Origin: Lentisphaerota bacterium
GTDB taxonomy: Bacteria; Verrucomicrobiota; Lentisphaeria; Victivallales; Victivallaceae
Length of the DNA: 46,957 nt
Assembly (NCBI GenBank): GCA_015061695.1
Contig: SUWA01000008.1
Span: forward strand, 1-46,957
Direction of reading: 5' to 3'
Shown here: piece after piece, positions 35,238-43,717 of the stretch
How positions within the stretch are numbered: position 1 is the stretch's first letter
Layout: every line of letters begins with the position of its first letter
Notes under the pieces: model-generated
The model's database searches: none
What the model was told of the DNA's origin: nothing
Seen by the model: only the letters and a program-made list of their open reading frames with translations
Made by a program: the position numbers and the translations under genes

Positions 35238-36575
35238 ATGAGTGTTTTTGAATTCGGCTTTGCCAAAGAAGATATTACGCCGATCCTGGGTGAACCGTTG
35301 TGCGGATATTTCAATCCCCGCCCCAATAAAGGTGCTTATGACCGTTTGAACATCAAAGCAGCCGTTTTCCGTACCGGCAACGATGTGGCGGCAATTGTTT
35401 CTTACGATCTTTGTTTGCTGGATTCCAAATTTTTGCGGTCGATCGACGACCGGCTGGCGGCCGCGGGTTCGCCGCTGGCGGGCAAAACGCTTTACTGCGC
35501 AACGCACACCCACACCGGCCCCTACACCTGCGAACTCTTCGGTTACGATCCGGCACCGGAATACATGAACAGCGTTGCCGACAAAACAGTTCTGGCACTG
35601 CAGAGTGCCTACGCCTCGCTGGCTCCGGCTGAACTCTACACCGGCACCACCGAATGCAGCACGCTGGCGTTCAACCGCCGCTATATCATGAAAAACGGCA
35701 AAACGGTTACCAACCCCGGTAAACTCAATCCGGAGATCGATCATGCCGAAGGCGGCATCGACCCCAAGATCATCATGGTCGAAATCCGTCAGAACGGCCG
35801 CCCCGCCCTGCTGATGGCTAATATTTCCAACCACACCGACACCATCGGCGGCGACTGGGTTTCCGCCGACTGGCCGGGCATCATGGAAAAAGAGATCCAG
35901 TACCAGCTGGGCTTTGATCTGCCGGTGATGACCATTATTGCGCCGCAGGGCAATATCAACCACTTTGACATCACCACCGAAGGCGCCCAGACCGGCTACG
36001 AAGAAGCCGTGCGTATCGGCAAAGCCTATGCCGGGGTGCTGCTCTCGGCTCTTTACCGGCTCAAACAGCAGAGTGACTGCACGCTGTACAGCGCCATGCG
36101 CGAGTTTGACGCACCTTATCTGCAGCTCTCGGACGAAGAATATGCCGAGGCCAAAGCCACTTACGAGGCCAACAAAGATGCCGTTATGGCCGATGGCCGC
36201 GACTTCACCAGCGAAGACATCGCCCGCGGCGTACCGTTTGTCAAAAAATTCTTTGCCGAAATGGCCATTGAATGCCGCGAAAATCCCATTACCGAAAAGC
36301 GCGTGGAACGCCAGATCGTAATTGCGTTCGGCAAAGAACTGGCCTTTGTATCGCTGCCGGCTGAACCGTTTGTTGAACTGGGTTATGCCATCCGTAAAGG
36401 TTCGCCCTATGCACTGACTGTGCTGGCCGCTCTGGGCATGGGCGAAGTCGGCTATGTGGGTCTGAAACAGCATTACGGCAACGGCGGTTACGAAACCAGC
36501 CCCTCGCGCACGCTGGCAGACCCCACCGTGGGCGAAGCCATGATCGAAGGAGCGTTGGAATTGCTCAACAAGTGA
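35238..36575 (+). CDS. Neutral/alkaline ceramidase-like protein without signal peptide
   Basis: 445 residues. The opening FGFAKEDITPILGEPLCGYFNPR and the metal site LYCATHTHTGPYT (His90, His92), then LMANISNHTDTIGGDWVSADWPGIMEKEIQ and IIAPQGNINHFD, match the N-terminal catalytic domain of neutral/alkaline non-lysosomal ceramidases, which hydrolyse the amide bond of ceramide using zinc. Classical members are secreted; this one starts directly at the domain, so it is probably cytoplasmic. It also lacks the C-terminal domain of the long enzymes. Related short proteins occur in sugar-degradation clusters, so the substrate may not be ceramide. Own promoter and terminator. Confidence 0.8.
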   Translation: MSVFEFGFAKEDITPILGEPLCGYFNPRPNKGAYDRLNIKAAVFRTGNDVAAIVSYDLCLLDSKFLRSIDDRLAAAGSPLAGKTLYCATHTHTGPYTCELFGYDPAPEYMNSVADKTVLALQSAYASLAPAELYTGTTECSTLAFNRRYIMKNGKTVTNPGKLNPEIDHAEGGIDPKIIMVEIRQNGRPALLMANISNHTDTIGGDWVSADWPGIMEKEIQYQLGFDLPVMTIIAPQGNINHFDITTEGAQTGYEEAVRIGKAYAGVLLSALYRLKQQSDCTLYSAMREFDAPYLQLSDEEYAEAKATYEANKDAVMADGRDFTSEDIARGVPFVKKFFAEMAIECRENPITEKRVERQIVIAFGKELAFVSLPAEPFVELGYAIRKGSPYALTVLAALGMGEVGYVGLKQHYGNGGYETSPSRTLADPTVGEAMIEGALELLNK

Positions 36576-36585
36576 TCAATCCAGT

Positions 36586-36626
36586 AAACAGCCGCCACAG
36601 CGTTGAACCGCCGGCGGCTGTTTTTT
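36586..36626 (+). terminator. Intrinsic terminator after the ceramidase-like gene
   Basis: AACAGCCGCC (36587-36596) pairs with GGCGGCTGTT (36613-36622), followed by T6. It overlaps the 5' extension of the next reading frame and thereby argues for that gene's start at 36651. Confidence 0.85.
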
Positions 36627-36650
36627 ATCCCCAAACGGAAAGGCAACACC

Positions 36651-38309
36651 ATGTTTATAAACAGCAAGTGGACAAGTTCGCTCGAAAAGATCTTTTTGCA
36701 TAAAACTCCGTCTGCAACAGATTACCAACGCAATACCGCCTTGCAGGGCGAAGTATTTTCGCTGCAGCTGGTCTACCAGACGGATTTTTTGCTGAATCCG
36801 TTGTCGATCAAGATCATATCGCCGCTGAAAGAATATATCAGCATCCGTCAGGTTTACAGTATGCCGGCGACTTTTTTCGGCGAAAAACAGGATGAATTCA
36901 TTCTTGACAACACACCGGGACTTTATCCGGATCTGTTGGGCGACTGCTCGGTCTACCGCTCCGGCAACAATCTGAATCACAGTTTGTGGCTGACGATCCG
37001 CCTGCCCCGGGATATACAACCCGGCACCTACCCGATCCAGCTGGAAATGGGCCACACCAACCTCTACAGTCCCGAACGGTGTTTTGAACACACGACCCCG
37101 GTCTTTGAGCTGGAAGTTTTGCCCGTGCAGCTGCCGCAGGCCAAAATCAAGATCACCGAATGGCTGCACTGCGACTGTCTGGCCGATTATTATAAGCTGG
37201 AGCCGTGGAGCGATGAATTTTTTGCGGTGTTGAAGAATTATTTTCTCAACATGAGCAGCCACGGCATCAACATGGTTTATGTACCTTTGTTCACTCCGCC
37301 GCTGGATACGCTGATCGGAACCGAACGGCCGACCATGCAAAGCGTGGATGTTGCGGAAGATGAACATGGCAATTGGAGCTTTAACTTCAGCAAGCTGGAG
37401 CGCTTCCTGAATCTGGCCGATGAATGTGGTTTGTTATATTGGGAATTTTCGCACCTCTTTACCCAATGGGGCGCGGAATTTACGCCCAAGATCATAGTCA
37501 GGATGCCGGATGGAAAAATGGTGCGCCGTTTCGGGTGGGATGTCCGGAGCAATTCGGATCTTTACCAGAAATTTCTGGCCGCACTGCTGCCGGAACTCAA
37601 CCGGATGCTGCAAAAGCACAACTGGAACAGCCGCTCCTACTTCCATATATCCGACGAACCCTATGAAAATAATCTGGAAGCCTACCGGCAAGCCTCGGAA
37701 CTCTTTCACCGCAACCTGCCGGGTGTCAAGTTTATCGACGCCTTGAGCCGCACCGAGTTTTTCACCAACGGACTGGTCGATATTCCCGTGCCGGCCAACA
37801 ACCATATCGAAGCGTTCCGAACGCTGGAGCTGCCGGAGCGCTGGACTTACTACTGCGTCAGCCAGTGGGAAAAAGTACCCAATCAGTTTGCCCATTTTCC
37901 GTCGGCGCGGCTCCGGATCATCGGAGTGCTGGCCTATGTGTATGACCTCGATGGATTCCTGCACTGGGGGTACAACTTCTGGTTCGGTCAGCTTTCGAGC
38001 TTCCGGGTGGACCCTTACAGCGACATTTGTTCGGGGCGCGGATTCCCGCCCGGCGATGCGTTCAAAGTCTACCCCGGCAAAAACGGCATTCCCGAAGATT
38101 CCATCCGTCACGAACTCTTCTACGATGCCTTGCAGGATCTGGCCGCCCTGCAGCTGCTGGAGGCGCAAACCAGCCGTGATGAAACGCTTGAATTCATAAA
38201 ACAGGCGTGGAACGATCGCTCCATGACCATGGAAGATTATCCGCGCGAGGCCGGGTGGCTGCTGGAGTTCCGGCAGAAGCTGAATCAGCGTCTGGCCGCA
38301 GACAAATAA
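36651..38309 (+). CDS. DUF4091-like (GH123-type) glycoside hydrolase-like protein
   Basis: About 552 residues from MFINSKWTSSLEKIF; the start has GGAAAGG 7 bases upstream, and the 16 codons before it fall in a terminator. N-terminal beta-sandwich (QGEVFSLQLVYQTDF...ISIRQVYSMPATFF...PGTYPIQLEM). Then a TIM barrel with LKNYFLNMSSHGINMVYVPLFTPPLD and RSYFHISDEPYENNLEAYRQA; the Asp-Glu of SDEP is the expected catalytic pair for DUF4091/GH123-like enzymes acting on N-acetyl-hexosamines. GYNFWFGQLSSFRVDPYSD follows. No signal peptide. ComEC follows after 16 bases. Confidence 0.75.
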   Translation: MFINSKWTSSLEKIFLHKTPSATDYQRNTALQGEVFSLQLVYQTDFLLNPLSIKIISPLKEYISIRQVYSMPATFFGEKQDEFILDNTPGLYPDLLGDCSVYRSGNNLNHSLWLTIRLPRDIQPGTYPIQLEMGHTNLYSPERCFEHTTPVFELEVLPVQLPQAKIKITEWLHCDCLADYYKLEPWSDEFFAVLKNYFLNMSSHGINMVYVPLFTPPLDTLIGTERPTMQSVDVAEDEHGNWSFNFSKLERFLNLADECGLLYWEFSHLFTQWGAEFTPKIIVRMPDGKMVRRFGWDVRSNSDLYQKFLAALLPELNRMLQKHNWNSRSYFHISDEPYENNLEAYRQASELFHRNLPGVKFIDALSRTEFFTNGLVDIPVPANNHIEAFRTLELPERWTYYCVSQWEKVPNQFAHFPSARLRIIGVLAYVYDLDGFLHWGYNFWFGQLSSFRVDPYSDICSGRGFPPGDAFKVYPGKNGIPEDSIRHELFYDALQDLAALQLLEAQTSRDETLEFIKQAWNDRSMTMEDYPREAGWLLEFRQKLNQRLAADK

Positions 38310-38325
38310 CCCGCAGGAGCAGTCA

Positions 38326-40401
38326 ATGCACCGGATGCCGCATTTTTTTCACCGCAATTACCTCTATTTGTGCGGTGTGATCTGCGGCATTGTTTTTGCC
38401 GGAAAACTGCCGGCATTTTATCCGGTGCTGGCGGCCGGGATTTTGCTGACACTCTGGCTGTTGAAATGCCGCGCCCGGCGGGAAATAACGATCTATCTGG
38501 CCGCAACCGCCGCCGGCATGGCGGGCTACTGCCTGCATAACACTATGGCCAACGCGCCATTGCAGAATTGCCGTCTGACCGGTCAGCAAGTACGCATTTG
38601 CGACAGCAACGCCCTCGGCAGCAGTCAATTCGACGATGACATTCTGCCGTACCGGATTGCGGCCGAAACAACTTGCGGGCAACAAAAGTACAAACTGCAT
38701 TTGCGTTTTCCCAAGTCGCTGCCCAATCCCGGAGTCGCTGACGGCGAAGAGTATCTGGTCAGCGGTTCATTTTACCAGCCCCAGCCGATCACCGAGTTTT
38801 ATCTGGCCGATGCCTCCGGCCGGTGGCAGGATGTGAGCAGTTCGATTGCCGGACAAGGCTACAACAACTATCTGGCCCTGAACGGTATTTCCGGTGAATT
38901 GATCGTGGAAGACATCCAAAAAGTTTCCGGCGATCTGCCCGCCATGACCCGTTTCCGGCAAATCGCACTCGAACGGCTTGACCGCGGGATCGAACAACCG
39001 CAGCGCCGGGCCATACTGGGGGCAATAACTCTGGGGATGCGCTCCCGGCTGGATAGCGATTGGAGATACAAATTTGCTGCCACCGGCGTCGCTCATTTGT
39101 TCAGCGTCAGCGGTCTGCATGTCGGTGTACTGGCCGTGCTGATACTGCTGGCCCTGCGTCCGTTGCCGGGAGCATGGCACTGGCTGATAACCGGTACAAT
39201 CTTCTTTTATGTAGCGGCAACCGGCGGCAATACCCCGGCCATCCGAGCCTTTATCATGGTATTGCTTATGGAGTTTTTCAAATCCAGACTGCTGCGTATC
39301 AGAGCATTGGAACTGCTTTCGCTGATCGCAGCCGGACTGCTGTTGTATAATCCGTATTACCTTTGCGATGGCGGGTTTCAATACAGTTTTGCGGTAACGG
39401 CCATGCTGATAAAAGTTTCCGCTTTTGCCGGAGAAGTCGCCCGAGCCGCCGGCGGCACACCGCTGCTGCTGGGCGAAATACCGCGCTGGAAGGTTTTTCT
39501 GTACAAATTGCGCGGTAAACTGTGCGGGGCAATGGTCTTTGCGGCAACGGCCTGTCTGACCTCCGGAATTCTGATGCTTTATCACCAGAATATGTTTTTT
39601 GCCGGCAGTATGCTTTTGAACTTGCTGATATTGCCGATTTTAACCCCGCTGTTCGCTGTATCGATCCTGAAATGTCTGCTGCCATGCGGCAACTGCCTTT
39701 GGAACATACTGCTCAACGGCATGTTGATCTATCTGGAAAAACTGGTGGATTTTTTCTACAGCTTGCACAGTTCCGGCAACTGGATGTATCCGCACTGGCT
39801 GGTCGTGGCAATATTCCTGATACTGCTCTGTTTGCTTATTGAGTTGCTTCATTCGCGCCGGGGTGTGGTTGTTTTGATCGCTCTGGCGCTGCTGATTGGA
39901 TTCCAACTGCTGCAGCCGGCTGTAAAACCCGACCGGCTGGCGGTGGTGATTTCAGGCGGAGCCCTTGAACACCCCGTGTGTGCGATCATACAACCGCAAA
40001 GCGGCACGGCGTATTTGCTCAACGCCGGCCGCGATGCCCGTTATCCTTTCAAAAGCATTGCTTATTACTATGGAATCAATCACATCAATCGGCTGGATCT
40101 GGCTTACCCGGTAGCCGATTGCGCTGATGGACTGCCCGGGTTCATGAAAGATTATCCGATCGACCGCGTCCGGTTCACCGGGCAGAAGATCCGCAGCAAA
40201 TCATTCCAATATTATATTTACGATCTGCCGCTGCAGACAGGTGCCAAAAGCGATTCTTTAAGCAGCTTTGATACCGGGCCGCCGGAATTGAAGATCGCGC
40301 CGCACAGTTCCGGCAGCTGGCTCATGCAAGTCAACGGTCAAACTCTGGAACTCAAACGCACCGCCCGCGCCAGAGTGTATATAGTGCCGTTGAAAGACTG
40401 A
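38326..40401 (+). CDS. comEC: ComEC/Rec2-family membrane protein with degraded metallo-beta-lactamase domain
   Basis: 691 residues. ComEC forms the inner-membrane channel for single-stranded DNA uptake. N-terminal membrane segments (about 12-70), a soluble domain (about 85-205), then the Competence domain with VAHLFSVSGLHVGVLAVLI and several helices up to about 530. The C-terminal part (about 540-691) corresponds to the metallo-beta-lactamase-like domain, but its key motifs are altered: the usual D-T-G is LNAG (about 565) and the usual S-H-x-x-x-D-H-x-G-G is AYPVADCADG (about 592-602). Nuclease activity is therefore unlikely. GCAGGAG precedes the ATG. It may be translated with the DUF4091-like gene. 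Confidence 0.88.
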   Translation: MHRMPHFFHRNYLYLCGVICGIVFAGKLPAFYPVLAAGILLTLWLLKCRARREITIYLAATAAGMAGYCLHNTMANAPLQNCRLTGQQVRICDSNALGSSQFDDDILPYRIAAETTCGQQKYKLHLRFPKSLPNPGVADGEEYLVSGSFYQPQPITEFYLADASGRWQDVSSSIAGQGYNNYLALNGISGELIVEDIQKVSGDLPAMTRFRQIALERLDRGIEQPQRRAILGAITLGMRSRLDSDWRYKFAATGVAHLFSVSGLHVGVLAVLILLALRPLPGAWHWLITGTIFFYVAATGGNTPAIRAFIMVLLMEFFKSRLLRIRALELLSLIAAGLLLYNPYYLCDGGFQYSFAVTAMLIKVSAFAGEVARAAGGTPLLLGEIPRWKVFLYKLRGKLCGAMVFAATACLTSGILMLYHQNMFFAGSMLLNLLILPILTPLFAVSILKCLLPCGNCLWNILLNGMLIYLEKLVDFFYSLHSSGNWMYPHWLVVAIFLILLCLLIELLHSRRGVVVLIALALLIGFQLLQPAVKPDRLAVVISGGALEHPVCAIIQPQSGTAYLLNAGRDARYPFKSIAYYYGINHINRLDLAYPVADCADGLPGFMKDYPIDRVRFTGQKIRSKSFQYYIYDLPLQTGAKSDSLSSFDTGPPELKIAPHSSGSWLMQVNGQTLELKRTARARVYIVPLKD

Positions 40402-40458
40402 AATACAGTCCTTTTTTACCGACAGGAGAAAAAAATGCCGGCATAAAGAGTTTAAGAC

Positions 40459-40488
40459 TTGAATTTTGTAAAAAATGTATTATATTAT
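40459..40488 (+). promoter_or_regulatory. Promoter upstream of rpmF
   Basis: TTGAAT (40459-40464) with TATATT (40481-40486, spacing 16) or TATTAT (40483-40488, spacing 18). It probably drives rpmF-plsX-fabH. Confidence 0.55.
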
Positions 40489-40580
40489 ACTTTCTTGAGT
40501 TGGATATTCAAAAAATTTAATTTAAAATATGCCGTCAGATGCAATAAAACAGCAGCGGATGGCAGCAAGGAGAAGAGAAA

Positions 40581-40760
40581 ATGGCAGTACCGAAGAGAAA
40601 AACTTCCAAGATGAAGGTTCGTATGCGCAAGGCCGCGAACCGTTATGAAGGCGTGCAGGCTACTTTTTGCCAGAATTGCGGCGCCGCAGTTGCTCCGCAC
40701 CGTGCGTGCCTCAAGTGCGGCACCTACAAAGGTCAGAACGTTGTAGAAGCCGCCGAGTAA
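40581..40760 (+). CDS. rpmF: 50S ribosomal protein L32
   Basis: 59 residues: starts MAVPKRKTSKMKVRMRKAANR, the standard L32 opening (MAVPKRKTSK), and has the zinc-knuckle pairs CQNC (about 30-33) and CLKC (about 43-46). A strong AAGGAG lies upstream. Component of the large ribosomal subunit. It stands in the conserved order rpmF-plsX-fabH, which links ribosome and membrane-lipid synthesis in many bacteria. The DUF177/YceD gene that often precedes rpmF is not visible here. Confidence 0.96.
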   Translation: MAVPKRKTSKMKVRMRKAANRYEGVQATFCQNCGAAVAPHRACLKCGTYKGQNVVEAAE

Positions 40761-40789
40761 GCGATTGTTTCAGCATAACAACTGACCTG

Positions 40790-40853
40790 AATCGCCTGAA
40801 TTTTCCCTATTAAGGAGTGTAAAACTCCCCGGCGGCGGAAGATTCAGGCGATT
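40790..40853 (+). promoter_or_regulatory. Nested hairpin in the rpmF-plsX gap
   Basis: Perfect 12-bp outer stem AATCGCCTGAAT (40790-40801) and ATTCAGGCGATT (40842-40853), with an inner 5-bp hairpin GGAGT/ACTCC (40814-40828). No T-tract follows. It could be a processing site or mRNA stabiliser that sets the ratio of L32 to PlsX. Confidence 0.6.
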
Positions 40854-40896
40854 TGCGTAAAAAGGCCAATAAAACAGCAGCAAAGAAGCATTATCC

Positions 40897-41946
40897 ATGG
40901 ATCAATCCGAAACAAAAATGCAGATTGCAGTCGACGCAATGGGGGGGGATTACGCCCCCGGTGCGGTGATCGAAGGCTTGACCCGCGCATTGTATGATTT
41001 CCCGGATTGCGATTTTACCCTGGTCGGCAACACAGCCAAACTGGGATTGTATTTGCATAAATACGGTATAGCCGATCACCCGAATCTTAAGCTGCATCAT
41101 GCCGAATCTGTGGTGGAGATGTCAGAACCGTCAGCGATTTCTCTGCGGGCCAAAAAAGACTCCTCGATCACTGAATGTGCAAGATTGATGAAATCCGGTT
41201 CGGTCGAAGCACTTGTATCGCCGGGGCATACCGGCGCACTGGTTGCGGCGACCAAAGTATTGAACCGTACATTGCCGGGGATCGACCGCCCGGCGCTGGC
41301 CGCCAGTTTACCGCATCGGCACGGCAGATTTATCCTGATCGATGCCGGTGCCAATCCGGATTGCCGCCCCGGCAATCTGATCCAATTTGCCCTGATGGGT
41401 GAAATTTACGCCAAATACATGCTCAACACCGCCAATCCCCGGATCGGTTTGTTGAGTGTCGGCGGCGAAGACGGCAAAGGCAGCAGCCTGACCAAACCGG
41501 TCTTTAAGGCGCTGTCGGATATGCCGATAAACTTTGTAGGCAATGTGGAAAGCAACAGCGCTTACGAAGGAGCTTGTGATGTGTTGATCGCAGATGGGTT
41601 CAGCGGCAATGTTCTGCTCAAAACCAGCGAAGGTCTGGCCAAGATGGCAACATCATGGCTCAAAAAAGCTATCAAACGCAATGCGTTGCGGGTACTGGGG
41701 GCTATGTTCTCCCAGGGAGCTTTCAAAGAATTGAAATCCACGTTTGATGCCGATGAAGTCGGCGGGGCGCCGCTGCTGGGCATCAACGGAGTATGTATTA
41801 TCGGACATGGTTCATCCAATCCCAAAGCAGTGCGCAATGCCATACGCGCGGCGCGGGATGCTATCCGCTTCAGGATGAATGAACGTATCAGTCAGCGTCT
41901 GCAGGAGTGCAAAGCCACGGTTGCAGACTTGGAATCAATGTTTTAA
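40897..41946 (+). CDS. plsX: Phosphate acyltransferase PlsX
   Basis: 349 residues. Converts acyl-ACP and phosphate into acyl-phosphate, the first step of the PlsX/PlsY route to phosphatidic acid. Diagnostic parts: IAVDAMGGDYAPGAVIEG at the start, SLRAKKDSSI, LVSPGHTGALVAATKVLN, DAGANPDCRPGNLIQFALMGEIYAK, NVESNSAYEGACDVLIADGFSGNVLLKTSEG and GGAPLLGINGVCIIGHGSSNPKAVRNAI. A second possible start is the ATG at 40918 (MQIAVDAMGGD); neither has a good ribosome site. Confidence 0.95.
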   Translation: MDQSETKMQIAVDAMGGDYAPGAVIEGLTRALYDFPDCDFTLVGNTAKLGLYLHKYGIADHPNLKLHHAESVVEMSEPSAISLRAKKDSSITECARLMKSGSVEALVSPGHTGALVAATKVLNRTLPGIDRPALAASLPHRHGRFILIDAGANPDCRPGNLIQFALMGEIYAKYMLNTANPRIGLLSVGGEDGKGSSLTKPVFKALSDMPINFVGNVESNSAYEGACDVLIADGFSGNVLLKTSEGLAKMATSWLKKAIKRNALRVLGAMFSQGAFKELKSTFDADEVGGAPLLGINGVCIIGHGSSNPKAVRNAIRAARDAIRFRMNERISQRLQECKATVADLESMF

Positions 41947-42015
41947 ACAGCCGTAAAGAGCCTGTTTTTCTTTCAGGCTGACGGATTTAAGAATATTAGT
42001 TGAGGTTAACTGAAA

Positions 42016-42999
42016 ATGGGTATTAAAATCAGAGGTACCGGCTCCTATGCACCGGATAAGGTTTTGACCAACACAGATCTCGAAAAGATGGTCGAGACCA
42101 ATGATGAATGGATCCGCACCCGGACGGGTATCTGCCAGCGGCATATTGCAGCGGCGGATCAGGCTTGTTCGGATTTGGCCGAACAGGCGGCCCGCAAGGC
42201 GCTTGAAATGGCCGGCGTTGCGCCGGAAGAAATCAGTGCGATCATTGTGGCAACGATTTCTCCTGACCATGTATTCCCCAGTACCGCTTGTTTGCTGCAG
42301 CACCGTTTGGGAGCGACCAAAGCGTTTGGTTTTGACCTCGAAGCGGCTTGTTCCGGCTTGCTTTTTTCGCTGGAAACTGCCCGCGGATTGATGACGGCCA
42401 ATCCCAAATACCGCTATGTGCTGGTGATCGGTGCAGAAAAACTTTCGGCACTGGTGAACTGGGAGGATCGCAACACCTGTGTGCTGTTCGGCGACGGCGC
42501 CTCGGCGCTGCTGCTGGAAAACTGCCCGGACGAAGAAGATTGCTTCCTGGCCACCGACCTGGGAGTGGATGGCAACAGTTTGGATATCTTGAGTCTGCCG
42601 GCCGGCGGCAGCCGCAACCCCGCCTCGGTCCAGACCGTTACCGATAAATTGCATTACATCCACATGGCCGGCCGCGACGTGTTCAAGCTGGCGGTAAACG
42701 CCATGGTCAGCAGCTGCCACAAAGTGCTGGAAGAAGCCAATGTTTCCATCGACCAGGTGCGCTGGCTGATTCCGCATCAGGCCAACGAACGGATCATGAA
42801 AGCCGTAGCCCAGCGCCTGCCGCTGGAAGAAGAACGCGTGTTTATGAATATCGGTCAATACGGCAATACCTCCGCCGCCAGTATCGGTATTTGCATCGAC
42901 GAAATGAAGCGTTCCGGTCAGGTAAATCCGGGGGACTATGTATTGCTGACCGCGTTTGGCGGCGGTCTTACTTGGGGTGCAACCCTGATCCGCTGGTAA
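42016..42999 (+). CDS. fabH: Beta-ketoacyl-ACP synthase III
   Basis: 327 residues, the standard length. Starts fatty-acid chains by condensing acyl-CoA (usually acetyl-CoA) with malonyl-ACP. The catalytic triad is visible: Cys112 in LEAACSGLLFS, His254 in LIPHQANERI and Asn284 in QYGNTSAASIG. N-terminal TNTDLEKMVETNDEWIRTRTGI and C-terminal TAFGGGLTWGATLIRW are typical. It follows plsX by 69 bases. No local transcription terminator is seen before the tRNA gene. Confidence 0.96.
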   Translation: MGIKIRGTGSYAPDKVLTNTDLEKMVETNDEWIRTRTGICQRHIAAADQACSDLAEQAARKALEMAGVAPEEISAIIVATISPDHVFPSTACLLQHRLGATKAFGFDLEAACSGLLFSLETARGLMTANPKYRYVLVIGAEKLSALVNWEDRNTCVLFGDGASALLLENCPDEEDCFLATDLGVDGNSLDILSLPAGGSRNPASVQTVTDKLHYIHMAGRDVFKLAVNAMVSSCHKVLEEANVSIDQVRWLIPHQANERIMKAVAQRLPLEEERVFMNIGQYGNTSAASIGICIDEMKRSGQVNPGDYVLLTAFGGGLTWGATLIRW

Positions 43000-43033
43000 T
43001 TCAGCATCGGTTTGTTTTTCAGAAAAAATCCGT

Positions 43034-43109
43034 CGGGGTGTAGCGCAGTGGCTAGCGCGCTTGCTTTGGGAGCAAGATGTCGCGGGTTCGACTCCCGCCA
43101 CCCCGACCA
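43034..43109 (+). tRNA. tRNA-Pro (anticodon TGG)
   Basis: Cloverleaf: acceptor CGGGGTG (43034-43040) with CACCCCG (43099-43105); D arm GCGC/GCGC; anticodon stem CTTGC/GCAAG around loop TTTGGGA, anticodon TGG; T arm GCGGG/CCCGC with TTCGACT; discriminator A, and CCA encoded. It reads CCA and, by wobble, other proline codons. Its 3' end is duplicated at 43301-43320. Confidence 0.96.
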
Positions 43110-43333
43110 TGTTTTTGCCCGGAAAAGCGTAAGCAATCCCTCGCAAAAAGCAAGCTCCAGCTTATGCAAATATGATTTGCAACGCCGGGGCTTTTTCTTT
43201 TTGCTTTTTATTCATTTTTTGTCAAGCAAAAAATGGGATTGCTCACTTTAAACGGGTTGCCCTCGCTATCGCTCAGGCTCTTCGCAGCTGCGCTGCTTTG
43301 TCGACTCCCGCCACCCCGACCATGTTTTTGCCC
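43088..43333 (+). repeat. 33-bp direct repeats of the tRNA-Pro 3' end
   Basis: Positions 43088-43120 and 43301-43333 are identical: the last 22 bases of the tRNA including CCA plus 11 downstream bases (TGTTTTTGCCC). The 180 bases between carry an inverted repeat AGCAATCCC (43132-43140)/GGGATTGCT (43235-43243). This looks like the scar of an integration event at a tRNA gene, or a local tandem duplication. The second copy runs into a hairpin (GTTTTTGCCC/GGGCAAAAAAAC), probably the original tRNA terminator. Confidence 0.8.
43252..43311 (+). repeat. 60-bp interspersed repeat, copy 1
   Basis: Matches 43718-43777 at 50 of 60 positions by eye, with core CTCTTC.CAGCTGCGCTG and end CGACTCCCGC. The end coincides with the T-arm sequence of tRNA-Pro. 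Contains the palindrome CGCAGCTGCG. Confidence 0.75.
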
Positions 43334-43411
43334 AAATGGGCAAAAAAACATGAAGCCGTCAGGCGTGCTTCATAGATCGCCTTGAAAGAAGCCAACGAAA
43401 CAAGTTACTAA

Positions 43412-43540
43412 CTGTTGTCGTTGAACAAAACCAACATTATCCCAATTGCTGAATATGAGCGATTGGAAAATCTTTGCCGGGAAATCATAATAACCTTGAT
43501 TGCATATGTAAAAACAGTAAAAAGCAAGGAGAACAAATAA
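43412..43540 (+). CDS. Possible very small ORF, no ATG
   Basis: A 42-codon frame that could start at TTG (43415 or 43421) and reads NKTNIIPIAEYERLENLCRE..., ending in TAA two bases before the next small ORF. The I-P-I-x-E-Y-E-x-L pattern resembles the N-terminus of Phd/YefM-type antitoxins, but it is far too short for a whole one and has no ribosome site. Possibly a gene remnant. Confidence 0.25.
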   Translation: MLSLNKTNIIPIAEYERLENLCREIIITLIAYVKTVKSKENK

Positions 43541-43541
43541 A

Positions 43542-43694
43542 ATGTTGTTTACAGGTTTGTTTTTCGGTGTGATCGCTTATTTTTTATCCTTCCGATTAAA
43601 ATGGTACTGGCGATTACTTATTGCAATATTAATGACTGTAATTACAAGCATTGCGATTTGCTATTTTGTCAATAATTTTATCAGAGATTTATAA
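43542..43694 (+). CDS. Small two-helix membrane protein
   Basis: 50 residues starting MLFTGLFFGVIAYFLSFRLK and ending CYFVNNFIRDL, with two hydrophobic segments (about 2-17 and 24-44) separated by the basic turn RLKWYWR. AAGGAG lies upstream. It is AT-rich relative to the flanking genes and sits between the two 60-bp repeats, in an accessory patch behind tRNA-Pro. No function recognised; a small toxin-like or regulatory membrane peptide is possible. Confidence 0.5.
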   Translation: MLFTGLFFGVIAYFLSFRLKWYWRLLIAILMTVITSIAICYFVNNFIRDL

Positions 43695-43717
43695 AAGTCG
43701 CATATTGTTCACCTGAT

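Noticed and set aside
43301-43333. Second tRNA gene
   Set aside because: Only the 3' part (T-arm end, acceptor strand and CCA) is present; there is no D or anticodon arm.
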